Positions 63,521-64,000 of a DNA stretch of 64,000 bases are shown one piece after another (position 1 is the stretch's first letter; the number at the start of each line of letters is the position of its first letter). The position numbers and the translations under genes were made by a program. The notes under the pieces were generated by a model. It saw nothing but the letters and a program-made list of their open reading frames with translations. It did no database searches and had not been told where the DNA came from. Where the stretch lies: NCBI GenBank assembly GCA_017849435.1, contig JAFIGY010000002.1, positions 558,001 to 622,000 on the forward strand, in the 5' to 3' direction. The DNA is from Chitinophaga niabensis. GTDB taxonomy: Bacteria; Bacteroidota; Bacteroidia; Chitinophagales; Chitinophagaceae.

Positions 63521-64000
63521 TTACACGAGCAGATGGCCCGTCATCTCCTTTGGAATGGGAAGGCCCATGAAATGAAGGATGGTAGGCGCAATGTCTCCCA
63601 GCTTGCCGTTCTTCACTTCGCCTTTGAAGTCTTCGCTGATGATGAAGAAAGGAACGGGGTTGAGGGTGTGTGCGGTATTAGGCGTACCATCGTCGTTCAC
63701 CATATAATCCGCGTTGCCGTGGTCGGCGGTGAGGAAGATCGTATAGCCGTTCACCAGGGCCGTGGTCACTACTTTGGCCACACAGCCGTCTACCGTTTCC
63801 ACTGCTTTGATAGCGGCTTCCCATACGCCGGTATGGCCCACCATGTCCGCATTGGCGAAATTCAGGACGATGAAGTCAGCCGTTTTTTGCTCCAGTTCCG
63901 GGATGATCGCGGCAGTTACTTCAAGCGCGCTCATTTCCGGTTTCAGGTCGTACGTAGCTACCTTGGGAGAAGGGATCAGCAGGCGTTTCTCTCCGTTGAA
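63521..64000 (-). CDS. gpmI: 2,3-bisphosphoglycerate-independent phosphoglycerate mutase, C-terminal part
   Basis: The gene enters from the right edge; the last 159 codons are present. Recognised from P-S-P-K-V-A-T-Y-D-L-K-P-E-M-S-A, the metal-binding F-A-N-A-D-M-V-G-H-T-G and T-A-D-H-G-N-A-D-Y-M segments, and the C-terminal D-I-A-P-T-I-L-H-F-M-G-L-P. It interconverts 3- and 2-phosphoglycerate in glycolysis with two metal ions. The reading frame is open beyond base 64000. Confidence 0.95.
   Translation of the reverse strand, partial: FNGEKRLLIPSPKVATYDLKPEMSALEVTAAIIPELEQKTADFIVLNFANADMVGHTGVWEAAIKAVETVDGCVAKVVTTALVNGYTIFLTADHGNADYMVNDDGTPNTAHTLNPVPFFIISEDFKGEVKNGKLGDIAPTILHFMGLPIPKEMTGHLLV

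Overview
The window reads as chromosome of a member of the Bacteroidota, most likely a Chitinophaga-like member of the Chitinophagaceae. Evidence: two gliding/type IX secretion (T9SS) clusters (gldDE and gldKLMN), the hup-mutY-ssb-gldE-gldD neighbourhood, promoters of the Bacteroidota type (-7 box TAnnTTTG), little sign of Shine-Dalgarno sites, many lipoproteins, and long multi-gene arrays of FtsX/MacB-type permeases. No rRNA, tRNA, CRISPR array, insertion sequence or prophage gene was seen.

Layout. 0-5 kb: a leftward run mutY-ssb-gldE-gldD-DUF3109, followed by the start of a lutB-like gene. 4.8-9.8 kb: rightward hup, a TPR protein, a 31-residue basic ribosome-associated-type protein, rng and an L,D-transpeptidase. 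9.8-15.9 kb: a CPBP protease (leftward), ridA, a small 3HCDH-domain protein, tsaB, an ArsR-type regulator, a persulfide-dioxygenase/rhodanese fusion and two BON proteins. 15.9-23.5 kb, leftward: a sigma-54 response regulator and its histidine kinase, a YhhN lysoplasmalogenase homologue, a beta-lactamase-fold hydrolase, nadB and a lipid A-type acyltransferase.

23.8-46.5 kb is the striking part. Divergent from the sigma-54 two-component genes lies a rightward operon of a membrane fusion protein, an ABC ATPase, seven tandem ~800-residue FtsX/MacB-type permeases with one small single-pass membrane protein between permeases 1 and 2, and a second, slightly aberrant ABC ATPase. A TolC-type outer membrane protein and a second membrane fusion protein follow. 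The divergent intergenic region holds alternating TGTCCG/CGGACA half-sites and, about 85 bp further on, a -24/-12-like element, which suggests that the adjacent regulator drives the whole array. All fourteen permease halves keep an E-[IV]-G-x-R-K coupling motif, so all seven look functional. Only two ATPases are encoded with them. The exported substrates are unknown.

46.5-52.8 kb: gpsA, hemW (leftward), a DUF4271 membrane protein with hemD, and a YyaL/DUF255 thioredoxin-fold protein. 53-58 kb: the gldKLMN core of the T9SS motor and periplasmic ring. 58-64 kb: a Crp/Fnr-like regulator, a DinB-family protein, uvrC with an overlapping lipoprotein gene, an LVIVD-repeat lipoprotein, and the 3' end of gpmI.
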